A stretch of DNA of 64,000 bases from Sphingobacterium sp. UGAL515B_05 (GCF_033097525.1 NZ_CP109907.1:4898001-4962000), one strand, 5' to 3'; shown: positions 26,068 to 35,061, counted from the stretch's first letter. The notes: generated by a model from the letters alone, not told the origin. Numbers and translations are program-made.

Positions 26068-26877
26068 TCAGAGTCTACTTTTTAGCAGACTTGGTGCAAA
26101 CCCAAACTGCTTCTTAAACGCAGATGAAAAATGAGAAAGGTTTTCAAATCCTACCTCATAGCAAACTTCCAGTGGTTTTTTTTTCTTTTCGGTAAGCTGA
26201 TAATAGGCAAGTTCCAAACGTTTATGCGTTAACCATCGTTGTGGAGTCATGGTAAATGCTTTTTTGAAATCCCGCTTAAACGTTGTGAGACTTCTGCCGG
26301 TGAGATAAGCAAACTTTTCCAATGGGAGATTAAACATAAAGTTTTTCTCCATATAATCTGCAAGATTGATCTTTCCGGGCTCCTCAAAATTAGCAAGTAT
26401 ATGATCGATCCTTTTATCCATTGTTCTGAGGATGCAAATGGCTTCTGTAATTTTAATCGCGGCAATATCCTCTGGGATATCTTTCATGTCAAAATAAGGA
26501 ATAAGCGATGCTAAACAACTTTCCAGAAGAGGATGGTTATTAAAACAAAAAATTCTTGCTGAACTTTGCGGTTCGGAATCTATATTCTTGTCTGCATAAA
26601 AATTTTTTAATGTTTCTAATGATAAATGCATAACTACCGTTTTGTGAGGTTCACCGTCTTTGGGGTAATTAATGATAGTGGCCAACTGGTTTCTGGGAAT
26701 CAGAAAAATATCCCCTTTTCCAAATAAATAGGTAGCATCGGCCTGTACAATCTTGGTTTCTCCGGAAAGAAACCATACCAACATATGCTGGTCAAACATA
26801 ATGTCCGATTTGAAAAATTGGTCTTTATAGCTGGACAGCTTTATATCTTCGGTTATGTATCGGGCTTGGTATTCCAT
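26068..26877 (-). CDS. AraC family transcriptional regulator
   Basis: 269 residues from ATG 26877 (MEYQARYITEDIKL); an upstream in-frame extension to 26991 reads as unlikely protein and is left out. An N-terminal cupin region (FGKGDIFLIPRNQLATI) is followed by a C-terminal AraC HTH pair: LPLEKFAYLTGRSLTTFKRD and LEVCYEVGFENLSHFSSAFK. It converges on the NmrA-like gene. The two broken SDR genes upstream, one with an operator-like double repeat, are its likely former targets. Confidence 0.88.
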   Translation of the reverse strand: MEYQARYITEDIKLSSYKDQFFKSDIMFDQHMLVWFLSGETKIVQADATYLFGKGDIFLIPRNQLATIINYPKDGEPHKTVVMHLSLETLKNFYADKNIDSEPQSSARIFCFNNHPLLESCLASLIPYFDMKDIPEDIAAIKITEAICILRTMDKRIDHILANFEEPGKINLADYMEKNFMFNLPLEKFAYLTGRSLTTFKRDFKKAFTMTPQRWLTHKRLELAYYQLTEKKKKPLEVCYEVGFENLSHFSSAFKKQFGFAPSLLKSRL

Positions 26878-27014
26878 GATTTTTGCTTTTTTATGAAAGA
26901 AATCAATAAGATAAAGATAAGAAATAACATAATTTACGTTGTTTAAAAGTTCATTGTTAAAAATAGAAGAGGCACAATGGCTATCTTGCACCTCTTTTAT
27001 GCTTGAAATTAATT

Positions 27015-27375
27015 CTAGATAGGTTGTCCGCCATCCACCAAAAAGTTGGCTCCGGTCAGAAAACTTGCATTTTCACTTGTTAAATAGTGAATCATATCTG
27101 CGACTTCTTCTGCTTTTCCATTCTTCTCCTTGGGATGCTTTGTATCAGATGGCTTTTCAGCTCGTCATTTAAACCGATTTTTTCCATGATTTCTGTGGCT
27201 ATCGGTCCCGGACTTACGGTATTAATGCGTATTTTTTTTGAGGCCAGTACAAGGGCTGCTATTTTTACAAGGGCATAATATCAGCGCCGTTCTCTTTTAG
27301 TTTTTTAGCTGTGGCATAGCCAATACCGCTATTACCACCTGTTATTAACGCTACTTTATCTTTTAAATTTTTCAT
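27015..27375 (-). pseudogene. SDR family oxidoreductase with large internal deletion
   Basis: The start MKNLKDKVALITGGNSGIGY holds the NAD(P) glycine motif. The frame then jumps from KENGADI almost directly to KKIRINTVSPGPIATEI, losing about 110 residues including the catalytic Ser-Tyr-Lys. A further frameshift separates this from the C-terminus MIHYLTSENASFLTGANFLV. Inactive. Confidence 0.85.
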
Positions 27376-27443
27376 TTTTTTATATTTTAAACGACGGACG
27401 CAATACGTTAAATAAAACATTTAATGGGTAGATTTAACCGGAT

Positions 27444-28438
27444 TTATGGATTGAAACGGATACCTGTCATCTCTTCAGTGAGTTTCCAAAGTCTTTTGGC
27501 ATTGGTTTCGTCCAGTGAATAGCGATGTACCCCTTTTTGCGCGGTAATATCTGATGAGACTACCGCTATATCTCCGTCTTCGCAATAAACGCCGCCAATA
27601 TGATCAAGTAGAGGACTTGTGGCGCACCATACTGTTGTGGCAGCTCCCTGTGGGATCGTCTTTAGCGATGCGGCCACTTCAGGTAACATGTTGCCGTTTG
27701 CATCCACAAAACCCATTTTTTGGAATAGCTCCAACGGGGCTTCTCTGCCTAATTCTGTTCCGCCGATAGAGCCGGGATGAACCGCATAGCTTCTGATATG
27801 GGAAGATTGTCCTCGCACGTCCAATTCCATTGAAAAAAGATTGACAGCGGTCTTGGATTGTCCATAACCCTGTAAAGTTTCATATTCACTGTACAGGAAA
27901 TTAGGATCATCAAAATTGAAAGGTGCGAAATGATGACCATGAGAGGAAACATTAATTACTCGTGCTCCGTTGGCTTTTTTAAGAGATGGCCATAATCTGG
28001 AGGTGAGCTGGAACAACGCTAAATAATTAGTGGGGCTAGCTGTGACTCTATACCTCGTTCATCTCTACGCAAAGGAACCCACATAATACCTGCATTGTTA
28101 ATAAGTAAATGTAAAGGTCTTCCTGAAGCGGTAAAATTTTTTGCGAAGGCATCAATAGAGGCGGGTGACATTAGATCCATTGCTGCTATTTCAACATTGG
28201 CCATTCTTTCCAGATTCTTTTTTGCTTTGTCGACATCGCGTGCAGCGACAATTACGGTGGCTCCGGCTGCTGCGAGTACTCTCGTAGTTTCCAGCCCAAT
28301 TCCGGTATTGCCGCCCGTTACGATGGCTGTTTTTCCAGTAAGATCGATGTTTTGAATCACATCTTTGGCCGTTGATCTTGCATTGAAGCCTGAACCTATA
28401 GGTTGTTGTTGCGCTCCCTGATAATTATTCTTTTCCAT
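27444..28438 (-). pseudogene. SDR family oxidoreductase with one frameshift
   Basis: The 5' part (28019-28438) encodes KTAIVTGGNTGIGLETTRVL and LLINNAGIMWVPLRRDERGI. It goes out of frame in a GCCCC run near 28030, and the 3' part continues as TNYLALFQLTSRLWPSLKKA, VINVSSHGHHF and YGQSKTAVNLFSMEL (catalytic Tyr-x-x-x-Lys) to the end at 27444. All domains are present; a single indel, about two extra C or one lost, breaks the gene. Probably recent, so a sequencing or phase-variation check is worthwhile. Confidence 0.85.
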
Positions 28439-28468
28439 TTTGAATACGTTTGATAGCTATTACTGATA

Positions 28469-28537
28469 CAAAATTAGGAAGGATTAATATTTCCTGTTTT
28501 GTTCAAAAGGCCAAATTAACTTTGTCCAAAAGGGCAA
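28469..28537 (-). promoter_or_regulatory. Promoter and double repeat upstream of the broken SDR
   Basis: GTTCAAAAGGCCAA (28501) and GTCCAAAAGGGCAA (28524) are direct repeats (12 of 14) 23 nt apart. On the minus strand TAATTTTG (28476-28469) is a good -7 element just downstream of them. Likely AraC-type operator. Confidence 0.6.
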
Positions 28538-28562
28538 GGGATTTTGATCAGGATATAAGCGG

Positions 28563-28596
28563 AAAAAAGGCAGGGTTGTGAATATCCTGCCTTTTA
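28563..28596 (-). terminator. Terminator of the flavodoxin-fold gene
   Basis: GGCAGG and CCTGCC form the core of a stem extended by A/T pairs, with a T-run on the minus strand. It lies ~115 nt after the reductase stop. The stretch between contains a hydrophobic frame without a start codon (see rejected items). Confidence 0.65.
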
Positions 28597-28712
28597 TTCT
28601 AATATTTTGTGCTGAGTGTACATTACTCCCAAGCCATGACCCGATTATTACTATTACAGCAATGCTAACGAATACAGCGAGGCTTATGATTAATTTTTTG
28701 ATAAGATCAGTT

Positions 28713-29312
28713 TTAATGATTAGAAAGTTGAGAATTCATACCCATATATACATCCCTGATTGCTGCGAGCCACATTTTAACGACTTCAGGACTGGCCCGG
28801 TCAGCTTTATCAAAAAAGAAGTGCTCTTTGACCTGAAAACCACAGTAAGTATAGATACCTTTATCAGAAGTCAGTATTAATGCTTTATCCATACCGACAG
28901 AGGCATATTCTTCATTGGATTTTCCGTGTGTATTGAGAATTATTGCCTCTTTTCCGGCTAATAATCCTTTTTGAATTCCCTGATCATAGCGGTAGGCAAA
29001 TCCATAGCTGAATACTCTGTCGATATACCCTTTCATAATGGCTGGCATGCCGGTCCACCAAATCGGATAGATAAAGGTGACCGTATCTGCCCAAGAAATA
29101 TATTCCTGTTCTCGTCTGATAAGTTCATTAACGTAGCCTTTTCGTTGCCCGTTTATATCTTCCAGAGATAATACCGGATCAAATCCTAGGTGGTACAGGT
29201 CTCTGGTAATTACTTTATGCTTCTGTTGTTTTATAACGTTTTCAATAGCTTGTTTAAATTGAGCATTCAGACTTTCCTGATTGGGGTGGGCGTAAATAAT
29301 AAGGTGTTTCAT
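28713..29312 (-). CDS. Flavodoxin-fold NAD(P)H oxidoreductase
   Basis: 199 residues of the Flavodoxin_2 family (NQO1/MdaB/KefF-like). HLIIYAHPNQESLNAQFK is the FMN/FAD phosphate-binding start, FIYPIWWTGMPAIMKGYIDR the isoalloxazine loop, and FSYGFAYRYD and the C-terminal ICGF-like region follow. It reduces quinones or other electrophiles with NAD(P)H in the cytosol. An AraC regulator is encoded 77 nt upstream on the same strand. Confidence 0.9.
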   Translation of the reverse strand: MKHLIIYAHPNQESLNAQFKQAIENVIKQQKHKVITRDLYHLGFDPVLSLEDINGQRKGYVNELIRREQEYISWADTVTFIYPIWWTGMPAIMKGYIDRVFSYGFAYRYDQGIQKGLLAGKEAIILNTHGKSNEEYASVGMDKALILTSDKGIYTYCGFQVKEHFFFDKADRASPEVVKMWLAAIRDVYMGMNSQLSNH

Positions 29313-29389
29313 ATTGTTACTTTTAATTGATTGAACACTACAAAAGTAAGATAGGGAACAGCTGAAAAATTGTAAGAAAACGAAACCGG

Positions 29390-30211
29390 TTATTCACCAG
29401 CCCGACAAATATCCCGCTGGAATTTTAGGTAATTCTTAGGCGAAAGATTAATGAAATGTTTAAAGTCGTGAATAAGCTGGCTTTGATCATAATAACCACA
29501 TTGGTCAATAATTTCAAACCAGTTGACTTTTTCCTTAGAAAGATCTGTCTTCTGAATCAATTCAATGGCTTTAGAAAAACGATGATATCGGTTCACCTCC
29601 TTTGCACTGAAGCCAAAGTGCCTTTTATGGATCAATTGGATGTTTCTTTCGGTCTGTTTAGTTTCTTCAGCAATGGATTTGATGGAGTTCATAGTATCCG
29701 ATCTGAAGTTAGCCAAGAGGTGAGAAGTGGTATTTTGCTGATTGAGATAGGATTTGCAGAAGTTAAGAATATGGTCTACCTTTTCTTCTGTGGAATCAAT
29801 ACTATTTAATTGAAACCATAAATGGGTAAAACAATTTTCTTCCATTACTTCATCGGGATGAACAGGTAAATGATTAGATAATAATGCTCTGCCAAAAAAG
29901 CGATAAAATGCATCACCCTTGAAATTTGCAACTAAGATATTGGAATCGGGGGGAAGGCTGTATTCAAATGCTGATTTAATAGGGCCCAAAACAATACATT
30001 TGTCAACTTCAATTTTTGTTTTTTGCTTGGAAACCAAAAATGCCTGAGTTCCAAAATTAAAAACCATAATGGTTTGAAAAGAAGGGAGAAGGGTTTTGGT
30101 TATGGTATGTTCAGACTTGTTTTCAGCATAATAGAAATGAGAGAATACTGCTTCAAACTCTTTGCGAGCAGAAATCTTGTAGCTAAGATATGTATCTTCC
30201 TTTGGTTTCAT
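29390..30211 (-). CDS. AraC family transcriptional regulator
   Basis: 273 residues. The N-terminal half is of the non-cupin type seen in Bacteroidota AraC proteins (FGTQAFLVSK, CIVLGPIKSAFEYSLPP). The C-terminal HTH is recognisable at AEETKQTERNIQLIHKRHFG and WFEIIDQCGYYDQSQLIHDF, ending LSPKNYLKFQRD. It probably controls the reductase downstream; no operator was identified. Confidence 0.85.
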   Translation of the reverse strand: MKPKEDTYLSYKISARKEFEAVFSHFYYAENKSEHTITKTLLPSFQTIMVFNFGTQAFLVSKQKTKIEVDKCIVLGPIKSAFEYSLPPDSNILVANFKGDAFYRFFGRALLSNHLPVHPDEVMEENCFTHLWFQLNSIDSTEEKVDHILNFCKSYLNQQNTTSHLLANFRSDTMNSIKSIAEETKQTERNIQLIHKRHFGFSAKEVNRYHRFSKAIELIQKTDLSKEKVNWFEIIDQCGYYDQSQLIHDFKHFINLSPKNYLKFQRDICRAGE

Positions 30212-30285
30212 TTATAGCTACCAATGTAAGAAATATTAATCTCTTTGATCCATCTATTATTCTTTCTTGAGAGAACAGGGGATTT

Positions 30286-30313
30286 AGGTCAATTACAAAA
30301 ATTGACCTTTTTT
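30286..30313 (+). terminator. Terminator-like hairpin
   Basis: AGGTCAATT (30286-30294) and AATTGACCT (30300-30308) form a 9-bp stem with a T-run on the plus strand. It separates the AraC gene from a small minus-strand frame. No plus-strand gene upstream is known, so it may act as a bidirectional barrier. Confidence 0.6.
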
Positions 30314-30335
30314 GTATTACATAACTTGATTATTG

Positions 30336-30476
30336 TTATTCCACTTTTTTAGTAAGATATCCAATTTGTACAAGTCCTGACGGATAAGCGACTATATTTT
30401 TGAACAAAAGATTTTGCTCAAGAAATCCTTCCTTAAAAAGCCGTAGCGCAGGGAGAAGAGTGTGAATTTGGGACAT
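30336..30476 (-). CDS. Short ORF of unknown function
   Basis: 46 residues: MSQIHTLLPALRLFKEGFLE then LLFKNIVAYPSGLVQIGYLT. The composition is protein-like and a hairpin follows the stop by 28 nt. It may be a fragment of a larger lost gene. No family recognised, and the remaining gap to 30603 is empty. Confidence 0.3.
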   Translation of the reverse strand: MSQIHTLLPALRLFKEGFLEQNLLFKNIVAYPSGLVQIGYLTKKVE

Positions 30477-30603
30477 CTTTTGATCATTTTATTGCCCCTG
30501 ATGACTAAATATTGCTAAAACGAAAATTGTATTTTATATATACGGTCTAAGTATTGTTGCTTTAACAAGTGATAATACTTATTCTTTTATGTTAGATACT
30601 CTC

Positions 30604-31251
30604 TTAACTAAAAGTCGATATTGCACGATTACGAATTTCTTCGACGTTCAATCCAGCCTCTTTCAGTTTTTCTGATGCCTGTTTCTCTATAAGATCCTTT
30701 AATAGAATAAAGGTCTGATCGAATTGTACATGTTTACCAATTACAAAAGACAAGTCATACTCAATTTCTTCCCAAGTGGATATATCAGCGTGGTTATGCT
30801 GTAGCTGCACTTCCAATTTATCAATAGCATTGGCTACTTTTGCTTCAAAGGTCTTTTTCTTCTCAAATTCATAGAAAAGATCATATATCTCTAGGTCACT
30901 GCTGGTTGCAAGCATATCTCTAATATTAAGGATAGCCTTTTCTTCATTTTGTTGTTTAATGTTCTTGATTTCTGGATCGCGAATCTGATCTAAAACAGAT
31001 ACATCACCAGCTTCTGCCTCCACAAGATCATGAATAATGATCATCTTTAGCAAACGAGCAAGATCAACCTTCTCATCTAAAAGTGGCTCAATTAATATAG
31101 CCATCAGAGACATCCGCCATGTATGTTCGGCAACACTTTCCTGGCGCCCATTGGACAACCAACTATGTCGCAATTCAAATTTTAATTTTTCAGCCAACTT
31201 CAAGACATCCATTATTGCTGATAATTGATCAAACTTTATTTGATTATTCAT
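30604..31251 (-). CDS. HD-domain hydrolase (YfbR-like 5'-nucleotidase family)
   Basis: 215 residues with the HD layout: His43 in ESVAEHTWRMS, the His74-Asp75 pair in IIIHDLVEAEAGD and a later Asp in ANAIDKLEVQLQHN. This matches the HD_3/YfbR-type phosphohydrolases that dephosphorylate deoxynucleoside 5'-monophosphates with a divalent metal. Cytosolic, monocistronic. The exact substrate is inferred from the family. Confidence 0.85.
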   Translation of the reverse strand: MNNQIKFDQLSAIMDVLKLAEKLKFELRHSWLSNGRQESVAEHTWRMSLMAILIEPLLDEKVDLARLLKMIIIHDLVEAEAGDVSVLDQIRDPEIKNIKQQNEEKAILNIRDMLATSSDLEIYDLFYEFEKKKTFEAKVANAIDKLEVQLQHNHADISTWEEIEYDLSFVIGKHVQFDQTFILLKDLIEKQASEKLKEAGLNVEEIRNRAISTFS

Positions 31252-31474
31252 ATTAATTATTAATGCAACTCGATTCTTCCTGATATTAATTATAAATATC
31301 GGTACTAATTTAGCGTTTTCTATGCTTGAACGATGTGATTTTTTCGCTGAAAATACAATCTAATCCGATAAAAAGCAGAGACCAATACGGCAAGGTATTG
31401 ATATCGCGCAGACCTTGTTAAAGCTCCATGAAACCTTCCTAAACAGGGTAAGGTTACCTTTATCGAGCAAATGA

Positions 31475-31493
31475 CTTACGAACCGAGAAAATC
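31475..31493 (+). repeat. 19-bp repeat, copy 1
   Basis: CTTACGAACCGAGAAAATC recurs exactly at 32932-32950. In both places a frame reads YEPRKS shortly before a stop, so they are probably 3' ends of decayed copies of one gene. The rest of 31252-31555 has no supported gene apart from the promoter region shared with 15.4 kb. Confidence 0.6.
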
Positions 31494-31555
31494 CTATTTT
31501 ATTAATGTATAGCTCACTAGCTAATTTACATATCTATTTTGTATCTTGATATAAA

Positions 31556-31951
31556 ATGATTATTCTAATTATCAGAAAGATATTAAATGATTATGTTGCT
31601 TTTATTGATGACTTCAAATATCAGTTTTCTCCAAATATGGAAGAATTTGAACAAAAGAGCAGCAGGAATCGTTCGGGGCATATTGGTGACTTCAAATATC
31701 AGTTTCACGGTGCGGGATGCCGTTTAGAGAAAGATGGTGTTATATGTGAATTTGATTTTATGCCAATCAATGAATATCCTATAAAGTTTTCTTTATGGAA
31801 AATGCGTGAATTTATTTTGACCAATAAAGCATATGGAATAGTTAAATTGGGGGAGTCGGAATTAAATGAGGTGCTACATACCTTGGTTGAAGATGGCACT
31901 CTTGTCAAATTGGTATTGGATGGCATGGTTTGGGAAGTATACCAGATTTAA
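31556..31951 (+). CDS. Small protein, possible DUF6896-like, with in-frame duplication
   Basis: 131 residues. HGAGCRLEKDGVICEFDFMP followed by KFSLWKMREFI resembles the DUF6896 pattern (GCR, D/E-x-D-F), often standalone immunity-like proteins, but the assignment is tentative. A 19-bp direct repeat (TGACTTCAAATATCAGTTT at 31609 and 31687) shows an in-frame 78-nt duplication that inserts 26 residues between DDFKYQF and GDFKYQF, probably distorting the N-terminal part. A truncated paralogue lies at 15428. Confidence 0.6.
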   Translation: MIILIIRKILNDYVAFIDDFKYQFSPNMEEFEQKSSRNRSGHIGDFKYQFHGAGCRLEKDGVICEFDFMPINEYPIKFSLWKMREFILTNKAYGIVKLGESELNEVLHTLVEDGTLVKLVLDGMVWEVYQI

Positions 31952-31965
31952 CGCAAAATTCTATT

Positions 31966-32108
31966 TTCGTATATATGAATTAATTGTCCTGATCAGTTTG
32001 CTCTTAACGTTTACCTACGGACAGCCTAACCAAATCATCGATAAGCCCAAAGTTGATGAGCATATCGAGATACTGAGTTTAGTGTTTAGATTTTGTAGGC
32101 ATCCATAG
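31966..32108 (+). pseudogene. 5' fragment of a DUF4932-like exported protein
   Basis: A frame without an ATG reads FRIYELIVLISLLLTFTYGQ (signal-peptide-like), then IIDKPKVDEHIEILSLVFRF, close to the DUF4932 start (VDE-x-V/I-E-L/I-L-S-I/L-V-F-R). It stops after 48 codons, whereas a full protein has several hundred residues. Truncated at both ends. Confidence 0.6.
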
Positions 32109-32266
32109 AAGTTCGAATTTTAGCAGGTTTTTGAATAAAATGAATAGCTATTATCTCAAATAATCAAACGATCTTTACAATAGATGAATGCTCAAAACTG
32201 GTTTAAATTGGACGACAACTTGAACATTTAGCCAACATTTACGTGTAGCTTTAGAAAATAAATAAT

Positions 32267-32677
32267 ATGACAAGAAATCTGAAAAATATTTTTTACAATT
32301 TTGAACAAGGAAATTATGGACTTAAAATTGTGTTCGATTTGGACGGATTATACCTGCTGTTCGGTTCAACAAATTTTATATACACTGATGCTCCTGAATT
32401 TGATGGATGGAGAAATTGGAATAAACTAATTTATAAAGAGCTTGAAAAGGATTCATTGCATATTACTGAAATTAAAGAAGATGAATTAACAAGTTACTTC
32501 CTCAAGCTATCAAATAGGGATATATTTTATATTTATCAGCATATGGATTTGGAAGGGGACTGGCACCAGAATTTTTCAATGGTATCCCCTAATGAGGATA
32601 ATTATAATGAAGTTGCAAAGTACATGGAAGAGGAATGGATAGAAACAGTCGTTCCTGAATTCCGCAACATGTTGTAA
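32267..32677 (+). CDS. Unknown small acidic protein
   Basis: 136 residues, acidic, no signal peptide: LKIVFDLDGLYLLFGSTNFI at the start and MEEEWIETVVPEFRNML at the end. Size, acidity and isolated position resemble immunity-type proteins of polymorphic toxin systems, but no toxin is encoded nearby. Family not recognised. Confidence 0.6.
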   Translation: MTRNLKNIFYNFEQGNYGLKIVFDLDGLYLLFGSTNFIYTDAPEFDGWRNWNKLIYKELEKDSLHITEIKEDELTSYFLKLSNRDIFYIYQHMDLEGDWHQNFSMVSPNEDNYNEVAKYMEEEWIETVVPEFRNML

Positions 32678-32709
32678 GGCTCCTGTATTGTTCTATATAC
32701 AATTTCAGA

Positions 32710-32881
32710 ATGGAAAAAGATATTTCGTTATAAGAATATTTGAATAGATTCGCTTACGCTGTTGGAAGATGTTGTAGCGAAAATTAACCATCGCTATACG
32801 CGTAAGGATGAAATATTAGGTCAGATCGTGCTTCAAGGCCCGCAAATTGAAAAAATAGCTATAATATCAACAAGTGACTGA
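32710..32881 (+). pseudogene. Decayed small gene of unknown function
   Basis: A start ATGGAAAAAGAT at 32710 soon stops. In another frame from 32744 the sequence reads SLTLLEDVVAKINHRYTRKD and GQIVLQGPQIEKIAIISTSD to a TGA at 32881. One frameshift would join them into ~55 residues. No family recognised. Copy 2 of the 19-bp repeat follows at 32932. Confidence 0.4.
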
Positions 32882-32931
32882 CCGAAAGCCTGTGATAAAA
32901 GGCCTATTTTTAGAATACATATAAATAATAG

Positions 32932-32950
32932 CTTACGAACCGAGAAAATC
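32932..32950 (+). repeat. 19-bp repeat, copy 2
   Basis: Exact copy of the 31475-31493 repeat; here the frame YEPRKSPLY ends at a TAG. Confidence 0.6.
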
Positions 32951-32990
32951 TCCATTGTATTAGCCTTGATCAGGTCTATATTTCTATCTA

Positions 32991-33028
32991 GATGCATGGT
33001 ATATAAAAATTTTTATATACCATGCATC
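32991..33028. repeat. 38-bp perfect palindrome, copy 1
   Basis: The left half GATGCATGGTATATAAAAA is mirrored exactly by the right half. A conserved flank CAGATTTTTATATCGCGTT follows. It lies 16 nt beyond the stop of the lmo0937-like gene on its 3' side, so it could end that transcript. The flank ATTTTTATAT can also pair with ATATAAAAAT inside the palindrome, giving alternative folds. A related copy is at 61638. Confidence 0.85.
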
Positions 33029-33044
33029 AGATTTTTATATCGCG

Positions 33045-33197
33045 TTAAGCTGCCCCTCGGATGACACGTAACAGAACGACAATAATGGCGATAACTAATA
33101 AAACGTGAATTATATTCCCTGTAGCATAACCTCCAAAGAAACTAAACGCCCAAATAATGACTAAAATAACAGCGATGATATATAATAAATTTCCCAT
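33045..33197 (-). CDS. lmo0937-like small membrane protein
   Basis: 50 residues, starting MGNLLYIIAVILVIIWAFSF and continuing FGGYATGNIIHVLLVIAIIV with a basic end (RVIRGAA). Two membrane helices joined by a glycine-rich loop match the lmo0937 family (DUF5670) of tiny membrane proteins, which are common in Bacteroidota and often stress-induced. Function unknown. It sits upstream of the ECF sigma gene on the opposite strand, with a 433-bp gap between them. Confidence 0.8.
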   Translation of the reverse strand: MGNLLYIIAVILVIIWAFSFFGGYATGNIIHVLLVIAIIVVLLRVIRGAA

Positions 33198-33630
33198 AAT
33201 ATATTTGTTTTTTCAGTAGAACAGCCTTCGATGGATTATGGTTTGAATGGATAAAATTTAAACTTTAATTGTTCGTTATCAATCGTTAGTTGTTAGTTAT
33301 TAATAAGGTGTACAGTTTTCAGCGACCGGCTACCAAACTGGTTTGCAAATAACAATTTAGAATAAACGTATTTATAACATTTCCCATATATAAATACCCT
33401 ATTGTCTTTTTTTATTATTTGCTTATTTTTTTATCTGTATTTAAAATTAAGCGCAAAAATCCACTAAAATTTGCTTAATAAGCTTTGTAAATAAGGACAA
33501 CGTATTTTTACCGCTAACAATGCTATTTATTTTACATGCAAATTGGCCCTCAAAATTAGCACTCTTCTTGTTATCCTTTTCTTGTATAATCATTTTAAAC
33601 AATCAGTTGAACAAAGAAAGAGGATAAGTT
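33198..33630. other. Divergent intergenic region between the small membrane gene and the sigma gene
   Basis: Very AT-rich, no coding frame. It must hold both promoters. I see no copy of the 35713/39677 motif here and no clear operator. Confidence 0.4.
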
Positions 33631-34131
33631 ATGAACAACCACAATTTAAATGTACTCATCAACGAAAAAAGAAGTTTACTTCATCATTTTGCTGCCAAAT
33701 TTACTGCTGATCCGGATGAAAAGGAAGACCTGATCCAAGAAACGTGGATACGCGCATTGAAGTCCATAGACAGTTTTGTTCAGCATCCGAAGCTGATGAG
33801 CTGGTTATATGTAATTATGAAACATACTTACATCAATAAGTATAGAAAAGCAAAGCGTACCACCGAAATTCAAGATCAATATGTGGTCTTGGAAAGTACA
33901 AATACAACAGAACTCAACAAAGGCATCAATAAGTTTATGGCCGAAGATATCGAACGAGCGATGAACAGCTTAACGTCGGAAAACTATGAAATTTTCCGTT
34001 TGTTTTTAGATGGCTATAAATACCATGAAATTGCATCCTATTTTGATATGCCAGAAGGTACAATAAAAACTCGAATCCATATGGTAAGAAAAAAGCTGCA
34101 AAAACAGCTTAAGGTCTACCGGTTAAATTGA
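33631..34131 (+). CDS. ECF-type RNA polymerase sigma factor
   Basis: 166 residues. Region 2 is at DEKEDLIQETWIRALKSIDS with the -10-recognition part MSWLYVIMKHTYINKYRKAK; region 4 is at LTSENYEIFRLFLDGYKYHE followed by the HTH EIASYFDMPEGTIKTRIHMV. No anti-sigma gene adjoins it. Its nearness to ligD, catalase and general-stress-type genes suggests it may drive them, which is inference. Confidence 0.9.
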   Translation: MNNHNLNVLINEKRSLLHHFAAKFTADPDEKEDLIQETWIRALKSIDSFVQHPKLMSWLYVIMKHTYINKYRKAKRTTEIQDQYVVLESTNTTELNKGINKFMAEDIERAMNSLTSENYEIFRLFLDGYKYHEIASYFDMPEGTIKTRIHMVRKKLQKQLKVYRLN

Positions 34132-34187
34132 CAATACCAATAAATAAAACAAGCGCTAACGTTTCAGTTTAGTTTGATTTTTGCAAA

Positions 34188-34220
34188 AAGGCTGGCTTTT
34201 TAAGGTCAGCCTTTCTTTCG
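34188..34220 (+). terminator. Terminator of the sigma factor gene
   Basis: AAAGGCTG (34188-34195) and CAGCCTTT (34207-34214) form an 8-bp stem followed by a T-rich tail. Confidence 0.75.
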
Positions 34221-34296
34221 TATACTTTCAAAACAATAGTTCCTTTGCGGAAATTGTATGGTCATCAACTGAACATAATTGCACTCCGACGAGGGT

Positions 34297-34581
34297 TCAT
34301 CCCGGTTGCAACTTTTCGATTATTTTCCAATTGTCTTCTTTTTTATCATAGCGAAGTAGCCAGGTTTCCTGGGGGACCTTCTCTTCCTTATCAGTTGAAT
34401 GTTCACCCACTGTAATCGTGATCTCTGAAGGAAGAGCGTGGATAATTTCTGCGTAGGCTTTTTCTCCTCCAAGGAATTCAATAATTGCTGGCATCGCATT
34501 ATAACCAATTTCAGGGCTGAATAAAAACTCAGCTATGCCGCCATAATGAATCTCAGTACCATGAAAAATAATACCATTCAT
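34297..34581 (-). CDS. Unknown small protein
   Basis: 94 residues, no signal peptide or membrane helix. GTEIHYGGIAEFLFSPEIGY and TWLLRYDKKEDNWKIIEKLQ suggest a compact alpha/beta domain; the second half has the look of a strand pair ending a small NTF2- or cystatin-like fold, but this is a guess. No neighbours in the same operon. The 246 bp to 34827 hold no supported gene. Confidence 0.5.
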   Translation of the reverse strand: MNGIIFHGTEIHYGGIAEFLFSPEIGYNAMPAIIEFLGGEKAYAEIIHALPSEITITVGEHSTDKEEKVPQETWLLRYDKKEDNWKIIEKLQPG

Positions 34582-34827
34582 AATCTTACAAATTGAAATT
34601 TAAAGTTATAGTGATCTTATCTCAGATCATAAATTTTGAAATTTTGATCTGCGATAATGCTAACAGTCGTATACCATTTTTGTTTTTTTGGCGATCCAAT
34701 AATTTATTTTGCAAAAGCAATCTATTTGTTTTTGAGACGTGTTATATCAGTAATAAAAAGCAGGAGCTTGAGGGTAAGATAGAAAAATTTTCAGGCAAAA
34801 AGGATTCAAAAATATAATATATTAATC

Positions 34828-35013
34828 ATGAACGTAAAAAGAATATTTGGAACTATTCTCACAGTATTGGGGATTGTAGGACTAATCTATACCGGCTATG
34901 AACTGATCATGAAAAGTAATGCCTATACGAATTTGGCGGTAGTCGGCATTTTGGCTCTTATTTTCTTCTCATCAGGAATAAGTCTTGTGAAGAACACTAA
35001 AGACGAGTCTTAA
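34828..35013 (+). CDS. Two-helix small membrane protein
   Basis: 61 residues with helices at about 5-27 and 36-54, a short loop (MKSNAYTN) and a charged tail (KNTKDES). It is typical of small Bacteroidota stress-linked membrane proteins without a named family. A close partial copy lies at 16913-17011, and both copies are followed by similar hairpins. Confidence 0.65.
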   Translation: MNVKRIFGTILTVLGIVGLIYTGYELIMKSNAYTNLAVVGILALIFFSSGISLVKNTKDES

Positions 35014-35061
35014 AGGCGGTTCATTTTTGGAAGTCTAATTTTCGGCTTTTGTTAAAATTAA

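Noticed and set aside
1802..28438. General sequencing error as the cause of all frameshifts
   Set aside because: Several lesions are large deletions or nonsense changes, and genes of 900-1400 codons in the window are intact; a few single-base cases may still be errors.
28580..28712. Minus-strand hydrophobic frame after the flavodoxin-fold gene (KKLIISLAVFVSIAVIVIIG)
   Set aside because: It looks like a signal or membrane helix but has no start codon and is crossed by the terminator hairpin.
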